64,000 nt of DNA from Exiguobacterium sibiricum 7-3 (GTDB lineage Bacteria > Bacillota > Bacilli > Exiguobacteriales > Exiguobacteriaceae): assembly GCF_000620865.1 (NCBI RefSeq), contig NZ_KK211190.1, positions 2,121,971 to 2,185,970 on the forward strand, in the 5' to 3' direction. The notes below the pieces were generated by a model that was not told where the DNA came from, ran no database searches, and saw only the letters and a list, made by a program, of their open reading frames with translations. Of the stretch, positions 16,026 to 24,801 are shown piece by piece. Numbering within the stretch: position 1 is the stretch's first letter; every line of letters begins with the position of its first letter. The position numbers and the translations under genes are program-made.

Positions 16026-16853
16026 TTATCCGAATCGTCCTGAGATATAGTCTTCTGTCCGTTTGTCACTCGGATTTGAGAAAATTCGATCCGTTTGGTC
16101 AAATTCAACGACTTCACCGTTCAAGAAGAAAGCTGTTTTATCAGAGACACGTGCTGCTTGTTGCATGTTATGCGTTACGATGATGATTGAGTAATCTTTT
16201 TTTAATTCCTGTACCAATTCTTCAACTTTTAACGTCGAAATCGGGTCGAGGGCTGATGTCGGTTCGTCCATCAAGATGACGTCCGGCTCGATTGCCAGGC
16301 AACGGGCGATACAGAGACGTTGTTGTTGTCCACCTGATAGTCCATAAGCGTTTTCGTTCAGACGATCCTTGACCTCTTCCCAAATCGCTGCTCCACGTAA
16401 GCTTCGTTCAACGATTTCATCCAAGATTTTTTTGTTCTTAACCCCATGAACACGTGGTCCATAAGCGATATTGTCATAAATCGATTTTGGGAATGGGTTT
16501 GGTTGCTGAAAGACCATTCCAACCGATGTGCGTAATTCTTCGACTTCATAATCCTTATCGAAAATATTGCGACCATGGTATTCAATGACACCATTCGTCC
16601 GCACGATCGGAACGAGTTCGACCATTCGGTTCAATGTCTTGATGAATGTCGATTTCCCGCATCCTGACGGTCCGATGATGGCCGTCACTTCATTTTGTTT
16701 GATATCAAGATTTACATCTTTTAAGGCATGATCATCGCCGTACCATAGATTCAAATCATTTACACGGTATACACTTTGTCGCGCAGCTACTGGTTGATTC
16801 ATTGTTTTTGCCCCTTCTTTGGCTGGTTTCGTCGTCAGCTTCGTATCCATCAT
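16026..16853 (-). CDS. pstB: Phosphate ABC transporter ATP-binding protein PstB
   Basis: 275-aa ATPase that powers high-affinity phosphate import. Walker [10 protein letters not shown], signature LSGGQQQRL, Walker [14 protein letters not shown] and the H-loop VTHNM are intact. The start at the first of two ATGs has AGGAGG 7 nt upstream. An N-terminal extension of about 25 residues precedes the ABC domain. Only one pstB copy is present, unlike the pair in B. subtilis. Confidence 0.95.
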   Translation of the reverse strand: MMDTKLTTKPAKEGAKTMNQPVAARQSVYRVNDLNLWYGDDHALKDVNLDIKQNEVTAIIGPSGCGKSTFIKTLNRMVELVPIVRTNGVIEYHGRNIFDKDYEVEELRTSVGMVFQQPNPFPKSIYDNIAYGPRVHGVKNKKILDEIVERSLRGAAIWEEVKDRLNENAYGLSGGQQQRLCIARCLAIEPDVILMDEPTSALDPISTLKVEELVQELKKDYSIIIVTHNMQQAARVSDKTAFFLNGEVVEFDQTDRIFSNPSDKRTEDYISGRFG

Positions 16854-16902
16854 CTGTGTTCCTCCTTAGTGATTCAGAACGTAATTCGTTATATCTAGTT
16901 GA

Positions 16903-17811
16903 TTAGTATCGTTTTGAAAAACGGTTTCGAATCCAAATCGCAAGTGAGTTCATCGTTAAGAGGATGACCATCAGGACGATGATTCCGGCTGCCGCAAGAC
17001 CTTGGAAGTCAGCTTGCGGACGGCTTGTCCAGTTGTAGATTTGAATCGGTAAGGCCGTAAACTCTGAGAAAATCCCTTCCGGCGCCCGTGCGATGAAGAT
17101 GGCTGCTCCGACCATGATGAGCGGTGCTGTCTCTCCAATTGCCCGTGAAACGGCAAGGATGATTCCTGTGATGACCCCTGGAAGGGATGCGGGTAAGACA
17201 ACTTTGAATGTCGTCTGCCATTTCGAAGCACCCAGTGCAAGCGATGCATGACGCATTGCTTGCGGCACCGCACGAATCGCTTCTTGCGATGACACGATGA
17301 CAACCGGCAAACTCATCAGAGCAAGCGTTAAAGCTCCTGCAATCAATGTTGAGCCGAAGCCCATGTTACGGACAAAAAATGTGAGTCCGAGTAATCCGAA
17401 AACGATTGACGGAACACCCGCTAAGTTTGAGATATTGACTTCAATGAAAGACGTCATCCGACTTTTTTTAGCGTATTCCTCTAAATAAATCGCCGCTCCG
17501 ACACCCAGGATGAAGATCATCGGAATAATCAAAAGCATCAGGAAGATTGATCCCATTAACGCTGGGTATACACCCGCATTTGCCGGTCGACGGGACGGTG
17601 AATTTTGCAGGAAATCGAGTGATAACCAGGCAGCTCCGTCACGAATGACACCAAAGAGAAGAATACCAAGCACAACTAAACCAAATAACAATCCAATCAG
17701 GAAAACGACTTTCGTGACATTATTGACGACAAGGCGTTGGCTGATTGATTTTTTCACAGCAACAGGATCAATAAACTTTTTTTGTACAGGTTGTTTTTCT
17801 GGTAAGGCCAT
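16903..17811 (-). CDS. pstA: Phosphate ABC transporter permease PstA
   Basis: 302-aa permease with six predicted helices and the EAA loop at ASLALGASKWQTTFKVVLPASLPG, which contacts PstB. It begins 1 bp after the pstC stop, and its ribosome site is the GAGGAG in the last pstC codons, so the two are coupled. Motifs GETAPL and PSIVFGLLG are typical of PstA. Confidence 0.94.
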   Translation of the reverse strand: MALPEKQPVQKKFIDPVAVKKSISQRLVVNNVTKVVFLIGLLFGLVVLGILLFGVIRDGAAWLSLDFLQNSPSRRPANAGVYPALMGSIFLMLLIIPMIFILGVGAAIYLEEYAKKSRMTSFIEVNISNLAGVPSIVFGLLGLTFFVRNMGFGSTLIAGALTLALMSLPVVIVSSQEAIRAVPQAMRHASLALGASKWQTTFKVVLPASLPGVITGIILAVSRAIGETAPLIMVGAAIFIARAPEGIFSEFTALPIQIYNWTSRPQADFQGLAAAGIIVLMVILLTMNSLAIWIRNRFSKRY

Positions 17812-17812
17812 C

Positions 17813-18754
17813 TTAATACTCCTCTCTGAAACGACGCGTGATCCAGTTCGCGAGTAAGTTCATCAAAAGAGTAAAGACGAACAACAACGTACCGACAGCG
17901 TAGATACTGTAATATTCAATCGTTCCATATCCTGCGTCACCAAGGGCAACCTGAACGATATAAGCCGTCATCGTCTGAACCGGCTCCAACGGATTAACTG
18001 CAGCCGTCGGGTTTGATCCCCCGGCAATCGTCACGATCATTGTTTCACCGATTGCGCGTGACATACCAAGAACGATGGAAGCGATGATTCCTGAAAGTGC
18101 AGCCGGGACAACCACTTTTAAAGCTACTTCAAGACGTGTTGAACCCAGTGCCAATGCGCCGTCCCGAATTTTTTTCGGAACTGAGCTCATCGCATCCTCT
18201 GAAATCGAGGCAATCATCGGAATAATCATGATTCCGACAACAATCCCCGGACTTAACGCATTATAAATCGCAAGACCCGGAATTAATTTAACAAGTAACG
18301 GTGTAACAAACGTTAAGGCGAAAAATCCGAAAACGATGGTCGGAACGCCTGCTAATACTTCAAGAATCGGTTTGAGAACACGACGGGCGCGTTCTGATGC
18401 ATACTCACTTAAGTAAATCGCAGAAGTGAGTCCGATCGGCACGGCAACTAGCATCGCAATCACGGTAATTTCAAGGGTTCCGACGACAAGCGGCCAAATT
18501 CCATACTCCGGTTGAGAGTTCAGCGGGTACCAGCTTGTACTGCCGAAGAATTCTTTGAACGAGACGACTTCAAAGAAGTGTTCTGTTTCAATAACTAACG
18601 TGAGAATGATGCCGATGGTCGTAACGACTGAAACGAACGCACAGAGAAATAGTACGATCGGCATAAAACGTTCCATGATGTTTTTCATACTGAATTTTTG
18701 TTGTCGGTTCTTTTGGATCAGCTCACGAACCGATTTGTTTGATGATTGATTCAC
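17813..18754 (-). CDS. pstC: Phosphate ABC transporter permease PstC
   Basis: 313-aa permease with about six helices. [10 protein letters not shown], the EAA-like loop [18 protein letters not shown] and [10 protein letters not shown] are family signatures. It partners PstA and PstB at the membrane. A terminator-like hairpin separates it from pstS, so its expression is probably lower than that of the binding protein. Confidence 0.94.
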   Translation of the reverse strand: MNQSSNKSVRELIQKNRQQKFSMKNIMERFMPIVLFLCAFVSVVTTIGIILTLVIETEHFFEVVSFKEFFGSTSWYPLNSQPEYGIWPLVVGTLEITVIAMLVAVPIGLTSAIYLSEYASERARRVLKPILEVLAGVPTIVFGFFALTFVTPLLVKLIPGLAIYNALSPGIVVGIMIIPMIASISEDAMSSVPKKIRDGALALGSTRLEVALKVVVPAALSGIIASIVLGMSRAIGETMIVTIAGGSNPTAAVNPLEPVQTMTAYIVQVALGDAGYGTIEYYSIYAVGTLLFVFTLLMNLLANWITRRFREEY

Positions 18755-18801
18755 CCTTCTTCGCTCCCTACTTCATCATACCTACATAAGAACGGGACCC
18801 C

Positions 18802-18825
18802 AAAAAAGGGAAATCCCCCTTTTTT
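18802..18825 (-). terminator. Attenuator-like hairpin between pstS and pstC
   Basis: On the minus strand AAAAAAGGG and CCCTTTTTT pair around GGATTT. Outer AAGGACGG...CCCGTTCTT can extend the stem imperfectly. It lies inside the operon, so it probably stops part of the transcripts after pstS. Confidence 0.75.
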
Positions 18826-18849
18826 CGGGCCGTCCTTGTGTAATGATGG

Positions 18850-19794
18850 TTATTTCATTGCATCTTCGATGGCTTTTGTATTTTCATCGTAACGATCTTG
18901 CGGCATTTTGATATAACCGACTTCTTCCGATAAGTCACCTGCATTTTCATTTGTGAATTTAACGAAGTCCGCCACTTGTTTTTTGTCTTTTAATGATTTG
19001 TTGTTGACGTACGTGTAGATCTCACGTGAAAGTGGATAAGAAAGATCTTTGATTGTTTCCGGTGTCGGATCAACTGCGTCTTTTCCTTCAGCTGCAAGCG
19101 GTACTTCTTTTAACTTATCTTTGTTTTCCGCGTAGTAGGCATAACCGAAGTAACCAATCGCACCTTTTGTTCCTTCGACCCCTTTAACGAGGACGTTATC
19201 ATCTTCTGAAAGTTGAACATCTTTACGCATATCTTTTTTCTCAAGAACTTTTTCTGAGAAGAAATCAAATGTTCCGGAATCTTTACCCGGGCTGAAGAAT
19301 TTGATTGGTTCTGCTGGATAAGAAGCATCCACGTCTTTCCATGTCTTCACATTCGGGTCTAACCAAATTTTTTCTAACTGGTCGAGTGTCATTTCTTTGA
19401 CCCATGTGTTCTCTTTGCTGATTGCGACTGTTAATCCGTCGTAAGCAAGCGCTAATTTCGTATATTCCACACTATTTTTTTCAGCTTCCGCTGCTTCTTC
19501 TTCTTTAATTTCACGTGATGCATTTGAAAGGTCTGTTTCACCAACAACAAAACGTTTGAATCCGCCGCCTGTACCTGATACTCCGACCGTGACATCGACG
19601 TCTGGTTGTTCGATTGAATACTCTTCACCGACTGCTTCCATGATTGGGAAGACTGTTGAAGATCCATCAATTGCGATCTTTCCTGAAAGATCTGAAGAAC
19701 TTGAAGAGCCGCCTTTGTCATTTCCGCATGCCGCACCGACTACTGCGATTGACGCTACCGTTGTGATAAGAGCTGTTTTTTTCATCCAAGACAT
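18850..19794 (-). CDS. pstS: Phosphate-binding lipoprotein PstS
   Basis: 314-aa phosphate receptor on the outer membrane face. A lipoprotein signal ends in the lipobox VGAAC with Cys23 as the lipid site, followed by a Gly/Ser linker. Phosphate ligands are visible in DGSSTVFP and SGTGGGFKRF, and SPGKDSGTFDFF. The ATG is 10 nt after AGGAGG. It heads pstSCAB-phoU behind a Pho box. Confidence 0.95.
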   Translation of the reverse strand: MSWMKKTALITTVASIAVVGAACGNDKGGSSSSSDLSGKIAIDGSSTVFPIMEAVGEEYSIEQPDVDVTVGVSGTGGGFKRFVVGETDLSNASREIKEEEAAEAEKNSVEYTKLALAYDGLTVAISKENTWVKEMTLDQLEKIWLDPNVKTWKDVDASYPAEPIKFFSPGKDSGTFDFFSEKVLEKKDMRKDVQLSEDDNVLVKGVEGTKGAIGYFGYAYYAENKDKLKEVPLAAEGKDAVDPTPETIKDLSYPLSREIYTYVNNKSLKDKKQVADFVKFTNENAGDLSEEVGYIKMPQDRYDENTKAIEDAMK

Positions 19795-19865
19795 GATTAA
19801 TTTTCCTCCTCGAAGTATGTCGCTGGTAACGCTACGACTTTATATCCGTTTTCCTTACAAGACTT

Positions 19866-19919
19866 ATACTACCGATGAACTATTAAACCAAAATGAATCC
19901 AACGTAAAAGAATTGTAAA
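19866..19919 (-). promoter_or_regulatory. Pho box and promoter of pstS
   Basis: Four direct repeats, TTTACA, TTTACG, TTCATT and TTAATA, start at positions exactly 11 bp apart (19919, 19908, 19897, 19886 reading down the minus strand). This is the TT(A/T/C)ACA-N5 array bound by PhoP dimers. A -10 TAGTAT (19866-19871) follows after 9 bp, and the box replaces a -35, as in PhoP-activated promoters. Confidence 0.85.
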
Positions 19920-19977
19920 GGCGTGTGTTTCTGCGTTTACAAACTCAACTTCATTAGAAAAACAGGTCAATCCATAC

Positions 19978-20012
19978 AAAAAAAAGCGAAGATGAGTTTC
20001 CTCATCTTCGCT
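19978..20012 (-). terminator. Intrinsic terminator of the PBP gene
   Basis: On the minus strand AGCGAAGATGAG pairs perfectly with CTCATCTTCGCT around GAAA, followed by eight T. Confidence 0.93.
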
Positions 20013-20019
20013 TCACTAG

Positions 20020-22092
20020 TTAATTTGGCTTAGTTTGCCATGGAACATCTTTCACATTAAAGTATGCCTTCACTAAATCATGACCAATTTTCGAGTTGAC
20101 GGTTTCCTGCTCCATATATGGAAGGAACACGGCCCATGCCATCTCTGGATTGTCGTATGGCGCCCAGCCGACTAAGTTCGAGTTCAACGAGCGAACCGGT
20201 TGTCCACTTCCATCCCGAAGTGCAATTCCGTCTTCGCCGTAGACGCTGACCTGAGCCGTTCCGGTTTTCGCCGCCGCATCGATGCCGGTTTGGGCAATGA
20301 TTTTCGCTGTCCCGCGTTCCCCTTTGACAACACGGTGGAATCCTTCACGGACATGATCAATATTCGCTTGACTGACTTCGATCCGGTTTAAATAGTTCGT
20401 TTTAAAACTGTAATCGACTTGCTTCGTTCCGTCTTCAATTGAATTCGATGCTAAGACTTCTTTTAAGAAGTGTGGCTGTACACGGTACCCGCCATTTGCC
20501 AGTGTCGAAACGTACTGCGCAACTTGGAGTGGTGTAAAGGCATCGTATTGACCAATTACTCGGTCCATTAGGAGCGTGACGCGGTCCGGCGTCCCTTGTA
20601 CCCCTTTTGCTTCATACGGAAGATCGATTCCCGTTGTCACACCGAGACCAAACTGACTGTAATAGTTCTGCATGATGGCCGCTGCCGCATCGACGCTCGC
20701 ACCAGCGACACCGTTAGTCGGATAGTTTGCCATCCGCATCGCGATGTTAAACATGTAGACGTTTGACGAACGTTCGAGTGCCGTTAAGTCCGTAATCGGT
20801 CCCATATTGACGTACGATCCTTTTTTCGTCCCACCGATTGTAATCGGCGCATCATTGATGACTTCGTTTTGACGGATGACGCCTTCTTGAAGTCCCATTG
20901 CGACCGTTGCCCCTTTAATCGTCGAACCGATTTGCAGGGAAGTCAACACGTTATTGATCGCAACATCACTGAATTTATTCGTTGCCGTATCGAGCTTTTG
21001 ACCAGACATGGCCAAAATCTCACCGGTTTTCGGATTCATGACAACGGCATATCCTTCTTTCAGATAACCGCTTCCCATGCCGCGACCCATTCTGATCGCC
21101 TGTTGTAGAATTTGATCGACTTGTTTATTGTATTCCGCATCAACCGTCAGGACGAGATCTTTCCCGGATTCGCCTTCTTCACGATTCGGTTCACCGACCG
21201 GTTCACCGTTAAACGTTTCATACACATCGTAAGCCGGTTTTCCACGTAACAGATCTTCATACTGTTGCTCGAGGAATGATGTTCCGACCCGGTCGTTCAG
21301 GCTGTATCCTTTTGCCTTGAATTCCGCTTGTTGTTCTGCCGGAATTTTCGAGTACTTCCCGAAGATATTTCGTAACGTTCCTTCATATGGATATGAGCGT
21401 TCATAAAACGGCTCAACCGATACTCCTTTTAGATCTTCAAGGTTCTCATCGATAATCGCCATTTCTTTAGCATTCGCTCCTAATTTAACGAGCTGCGGAT
21501 CAAGGGCATAACCGACTTCCATGTTGTGTTTGATGGCGATGATTTCCATCGTCTTATCATCAAAGTCGATATCTTTTTTCGTAATCGTATCGAGACGGAT
21601 TTGATCCTGCTCCGAAATCGATAATTTATTTTGTTCTTCCGCATCCGGATAACGTTTTGCTACTGCTTCTTTATACCGGCGATCCGATTCTTCACTGTTA
21701 ACGGCTACCCAGTAATCTTTCATGTCACGTTCCGTTACTTTCCAATCGTTTTTCGGAAGATTGATGATTGCTGCAAGACGCGAAGCGATTTCAATCCGTT
21801 CGTCGACTTTCGTATTTTGGGAACGACGATAGACAATCGAGTATTTCGAGATCGTATCAACTAAAAGCCTTCCGTCCCGGTCATAAATCTTACCACGAGG
21901 AACTTCGTATTTCGAAGCAATCATTTCCGTTTTTTGAACTTCCCGTGAAATCTTTTCACCATTTACAATTTGGACAACACCTAAGCGAAAAATTAAAATC
22001 GCAAACAATAAAAATACTACAAAAAACATTAAGTTAAGGCGAAGCGGCAGATGATTCCGCCGTTTTCCCTTCACCGTGATTCGTTTCGCCAT
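20020..22092 (-). CDS. pbpA: Class B penicillin-binding protein (PbpA/PBP2a-like transpeptidase)
   Basis: 690-aa cell-wall transpeptidase. A basic N-terminus and one membrane helix (about 20-40) precede a dimerisation domain and the transpeptidase domain. Catalytic motifs are complete: STIK with Ser390 and Lys393, SSN at 442-444, and KTG at 608-610. Its place between sodA and pstS matches B. subtilis pbpA, which works in rod-shape sidewall growth. It could equally be called PbpH-like; the two are redundant in B. subtilis. Confidence 0.92.
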   Translation of the reverse strand: MAKRITVKGKRRNHLPLRLNLMFFVVFLLFAILIFRLGVVQIVNGEKISREVQKTEMIASKYEVPRGKIYDRDGRLLVDTISKYSIVYRRSQNTKVDERIEIASRLAAIINLPKNDWKVTERDMKDYWVAVNSEESDRRYKEAVAKRYPDAEEQNKLSISEQDQIRLDTITKKDIDFDDKTMEIIAIKHNMEVGYALDPQLVKLGANAKEMAIIDENLEDLKGVSVEPFYERSYPYEGTLRNIFGKYSKIPAEQQAEFKAKGYSLNDRVGTSFLEQQYEDLLRGKPAYDVYETFNGEPVGEPNREEGESGKDLVLTVDAEYNKQVDQILQQAIRMGRGMGSGYLKEGYAVVMNPKTGEILAMSGQKLDTATNKFSDVAINNVLTSLQIGSTIKGATVAMGLQEGVIRQNEVINDAPITIGGTKKGSYVNMGPITDLTALERSSNVYMFNIAMRMANYPTNGVAGASVDAAAAIMQNYYSQFGLGVTTGIDLPYEAKGVQGTPDRVTLLMDRVIGQYDAFTPLQVAQYVSTLANGGYRVQPHFLKEVLASNSIEDGTKQVDYSFKTNYLNRIEVSQANIDHVREGFHRVVKGERGTAKIIAQTGIDAAAKTGTAQVSVYGEDGIALRDGSGQPVRSLNSNLVGWAPYDNPEMAWAVFLPYMEQETVNSKIGHDLVKAYFNVKDVPWQTKPN

Positions 22093-22181
22093 GGCGTACT
22101 CCCCTATCGTTCAAAAAGTCATCTTGTTTCATTATATAGAAGGAAACTTTCCATAACAACCTATCCCATCATTTTCCGCAT

Positions 22182-22219
22182 TAAAAAAACATCGATTCCC
22201 GAAATGGAAATCGATGTTT
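22182..22219 (-). terminator. Intrinsic terminator of sodA
   Basis: On the minus strand AAACATCGATTTCC pairs with GGGAATCGATGTTT (one T-G), then seven T. Confidence 0.9.
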
Positions 22220-22230
22220 GGATATAACAA

Positions 22231-22839
22231 TTATTTTGCGTCAGCGTAAAGTTTTGCCACGTGATCCCAGTCAACGACGTTAAAGAACGCGTTGATGTAA
22301 TCAGGGCGACGGTTTTGATAGTTAAGATAATACGCATGTTCCCAAACGTCAAGTCCAAGAATCGGCGTTTTGCCTTCCATGACTGGCGTATCTTGGTTTG
22401 GTGTTGAAACGACTGCTAATTTGCCACCGTCAACGATGAGCCATGCCCAACCTGAACCAAAACGTGTTGTAGCTGCTTTTGCAAACTCATCTTTGAAAGC
22501 ATCAAACGAACCAAATGACTCGTCGATTGCCGAAGAAAGTTCACCAGTTGGTGTTGCACCATCGTTCTTTTTCAAGAGTTTCCAGAAAAACGAGTGGTTC
22601 CAATGACCGCCACCGTTGTTACGGACAGCTGTTTGAATGTTTGCAGGAAGTGAATCGAGGTTTTGAAGTAATTCTTCAAGTGATTTTCCTTCGTGCTCTG
22701 ACCCTTCAAGTGCTGCATTGACGTTCGTGACATACGTATTGTGGTGTTTTGAGTGGTGAATCTCCATCGTACGAGCATCGATATGTGGCTCTAGCGCATC
22801 ATAAGCGTAGCCGAGTTCTGGTAATTCAAATTTTGACAT
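22231..22839 (-). CDS. sodA: Superoxide dismutase (Mn/Fe type)
   Basis: 202-aa cytosolic enzyme that converts superoxide to peroxide and oxygen. Metal ligands are seen in [18 protein letters not shown] and [19 protein letters not shown] and the length favour manganese, as in B. subtilis SodA. The start [11 protein letters not shown] is chosen because AAAGGGGGA is 7 nt away; the ATG two codons earlier is too close to it. It is monocistronic, upstream of pbpA in the B. subtilis order. Confidence 0.93.
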   Translation of the reverse strand: MSKFELPELGYAYDALEPHIDARTMEIHHSKHHNTYVTNVNAALEGSEHEGKSLEELLQNLDSLPANIQTAVRNNGGGHWNHSFFWKLLKKNDGATPTGELSSAIDESFGSFDAFKDEFAKAATTRFGSGWAWLIVDGGKLAVVSTPNQDTPVMEGKTPILGLDVWEHAYYLNYQNRRPDYINAFFNVVDWDHVAKLYADAK

Positions 22840-22932
22840 TTTCATGTCCCCCTTTATCCTATTTTCGGAATTTCAGTACTCTTTAAGACTAGCAAAAATA
22901 GTTGGTCAGGCGCAAGCAATGACCCTCAGAAA

Positions 22933-24393
22933 TTACTGTTCGTCACGCGGGGCAAATACAGAGACACCGCCGCCTGGAACTGGGAAGACTCCGAATCCTT
23001 CTTCATCAATTACAACCGGTTCTTCCTGGTGGTTCGTATAATCGAACCATTCTTCTCCGGCACGCGTTTCGCCAACGAACATCCGCTTTTCGCACATGTC
23101 AGCGTTCGAAAGCAGGACCGCACATCCCGAGTTCGGGAATTCTTCCACACCACGACGGACCCAGCCGACACAATGCGCATCATCCAGATAATCTTCCTGT
23201 TCGCCGTATGCTTTATGATAACGCGTATACAACAAGGCATCGATCATCTCTTTTTTACCTTCTACCGGATGTGGTCCTTGGACACCATAGTAGTCTCCGT
23301 AGAAGACACATGGATAACCATCTTTGCGTAATAAAACAGAAGCATATGCATGCTGTTTGAACCAGTCATCAATCCATGACTCAAGCGATTCGCCCGGTTG
23401 GGAATCATGATTATCAACAAACGTCACGGCATTCGTCGGGTGGGATTCAACAAGTGTATCAGCAAACAACGTCGTTAAATCAAAGTCCTGTCCTTGTTGC
23501 GATGCTTCGTGGAATTTATAGTGAAGCGGCACATCAAACAAATCAATTGTATAATCAACGCTGTCTAAGAATTGGCGGCAATCATCCAAATCCGATTTCC
23601 AGAACTCACCGACCATATAGAAACCGTCCGGATTGTCTCCAATCATCGATTTGGCGAACTCATTGACGAATTCGTAGTTGATATGTTTGATGGCATCCAA
23701 ACGGAAACCTTGGCAGTTGATTGTCTCTTTAAACCAATTTCCCCAGTTAATCATCTCTTCACGCACTTCTGGGTGGTTGTAATCGATGTTGGCGAACATC
23801 AAATAGTCATAGTTTCCGAATTCATTGTCTACTTGATCGTTCCAATCTTTATTTTTTCCGGAGATCTTAAAGACACCCGTTTTTTCTTCCCGTGCATCAA
23901 AATCTGTTCCGTTGAAGAATTCATGTGTCCAAATGAAATCTGAGTACTTACCGTTTCGACCTGGGAACGTAAATTTCGTCCAAGCATCGATTTCAAATTC
24001 TTCTGAAATTTCTTGCGAACGGTCTTCCGGATGGACTTCAACAACTTTAATTGTCTCAAGTTCATCTGCCGCTGCCTTATGGTTCATGACGACATCGGCA
24101 TAAATCGCGATATCATTTTCATGTGCGACTTGAATGGCTTCGATCAGCTCGTCTTTTGTTCCGTACTTCGTGCGGACCGTTCCTTTTTGGTCAAACTCTC
24201 CTAAATCATAGACATCGTAAATGCCATACCCTGTATCTTCATCTGATTGTCCCTTTGAAGCGGGCGGAATCCAAACAGATGTGATGCCTGCAGCACGCAG
24301 TTCCGGCGCTCTCTCTTTTAAGCGCTGCCAATGCTTCCCATCATTCTCTACATGCCACTCAAAAAACTGCATCATTGTATGGTTACGTTCCAT
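22933..24393 (-). CDS. Cytosolic alpha-amylase (GH13)
   Basis: 486-aa alpha-amylase with no signal peptide, so it acts inside the cell on maltodextrins or storage glucan. The GH13 residues are Asp233 in GFRLDAIKH, Glu263 in MVGEFW and Asp330 in FVDNHDSQ, with the first conserved region ADVVMNHK at 99-106. The sequence beginning MMQFFEWH and the length match the cytoplasmic GH13_5 subfamily. It lies alone between sodA and the tRNA pair and has no counterpart there in B. subtilis. It could work with the GH57 branching enzyme about 8 kb away, but that link is inference. Confidence 0.9.
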   Translation of the reverse strand: MERNHTMMQFFEWHVENDGKHWQRLKERAPELRAAGITSVWIPPASKGQSDEDTGYGIYDVYDLGEFDQKGTVRTKYGTKDELIEAIQVAHENDIAIYADVVMNHKAAADELETIKVVEVHPEDRSQEISEEFEIDAWTKFTFPGRNGKYSDFIWTHEFFNGTDFDAREEKTGVFKISGKNKDWNDQVDNEFGNYDYLMFANIDYNHPEVREEMINWGNWFKETINCQGFRLDAIKHINYEFVNEFAKSMIGDNPDGFYMVGEFWKSDLDDCRQFLDSVDYTIDLFDVPLHYKFHEASQQGQDFDLTTLFADTLVESHPTNAVTFVDNHDSQPGESLESWIDDWFKQHAYASVLLRKDGYPCVFYGDYYGVQGPHPVEGKKEMIDALLYTRYHKAYGEQEDYLDDAHCVGWVRRGVEEFPNSGCAVLLSNADMCEKRMFVGETRAGEEWFDYTNHQEEPVVIDEEGFGVFPVPGGGVSVFAPRDEQ

Positions 24394-24488
24394 CTCTCTT
24401 CGCTCTCCCTTAAATTGCCATAGTATGAATATTATTGTATGAACATTATTACAATATCTTTAATATTCCCCAAGCAACCAAAAATAAA

Positions 24489-24514
24489 CGCACACCCTAA
24501 AAAAAGAGTGTACG
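24489..24514 (-). terminator. Terminator of the tRNA-Met/tRNA-Ile transcript
   Basis: On the minus strand CGTACACTC pairs with GGGTGTGCG (wobble pairs included) around a T/A-rich loop, followed by TTTATTTTT. Confidence 0.7.
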
Positions 24515-24523
24515 TTTATACAA

Positions 24524-24597
24524 TGGACCCTGCAGGACTCGAACCTGCGACCGGACGGTTATGAGCCGTCAGCTCTAACCAGCTGAGCTAAGGGTCC
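24524..24597 (-). tRNA. tRNA-Ile(CAU), C34 expected to be lysidine
   Basis: 74-nt cloverleaf, GGACCCT acceptor, anticodon loop CTCATAA with CAT. The body GGACC-TTAGCTCAG-TGGTTAGAGC and GACGG anticodon stem match the tRNA-Ile whose CAU is converted to lysidine-AU by TilS so that it reads AUA, rather than either tRNA-Met. CCA is not encoded. Confidence 0.88.
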
Positions 24598-24608
24598 TTA
24601 AGTAATAG

Positions 24609-24682
24609 TAGCGGCGGAGGGAGTCGAACCCACGACCTCACGGGTATGAACCGTACGCTCTAGCCAGCTGAGCTACACCGCC
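24609..24682 (-). tRNA. tRNA-Met(CAU), elongator
   Basis: 74-nt cloverleaf starting GGCGGTG, with anticodon loop TTCATAC (CAU). The A-box GTAGCTCAGCTGGCTAGAGC and acceptor differ from initiator tRNA, so this is the elongator. It lies 11 bp upstream of tRNA-Ile in the same transcript. The T stem GTGGG/CCCTC has a T-T mismatch at 50-64. CCA is not encoded. Confidence 0.92.
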
Positions 24683-24707
24683 ATGATGTTTAAAAACGAC
24701 TAACATT

Positions 24708-24736
24708 AGATTACTAAAACCAATCTAAAATGTCAA
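24708..24736 (-). promoter_or_regulatory. Promoter of the tRNA-Met/tRNA-Ile operon
   Basis: -35 TTGACA (24731-24736), 17-bp spacer, -10 TAATCT (24708-24713). The expected start is about 18 nt before tRNA-Met. Confidence 0.85.
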
Positions 24737-24749
24737 TAAATTATCTTAA

Positions 24750-24783
24750 AAAAGCAAAAAGGAATTTCTATTCAGAAATTCCT
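24750..24783 (-). terminator. Intrinsic terminator of the Na/Pi cotransporter gene
   Basis: On the minus strand AGGAATTTCT and AGAAATTCCT pair around GAAT, then a T-rich run interrupted by GC. Confidence 0.85.
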
Positions 24784-24801
24784 CTTCTTTCATGATTTTG
24801 T

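Noticed and set aside
24524-24597. Reading the first CAU tRNA as a second tRNA-Met or initiator
   Set aside because: The acceptor and arms match tRNA-Ile with lysidine, and it lacks initiator features.
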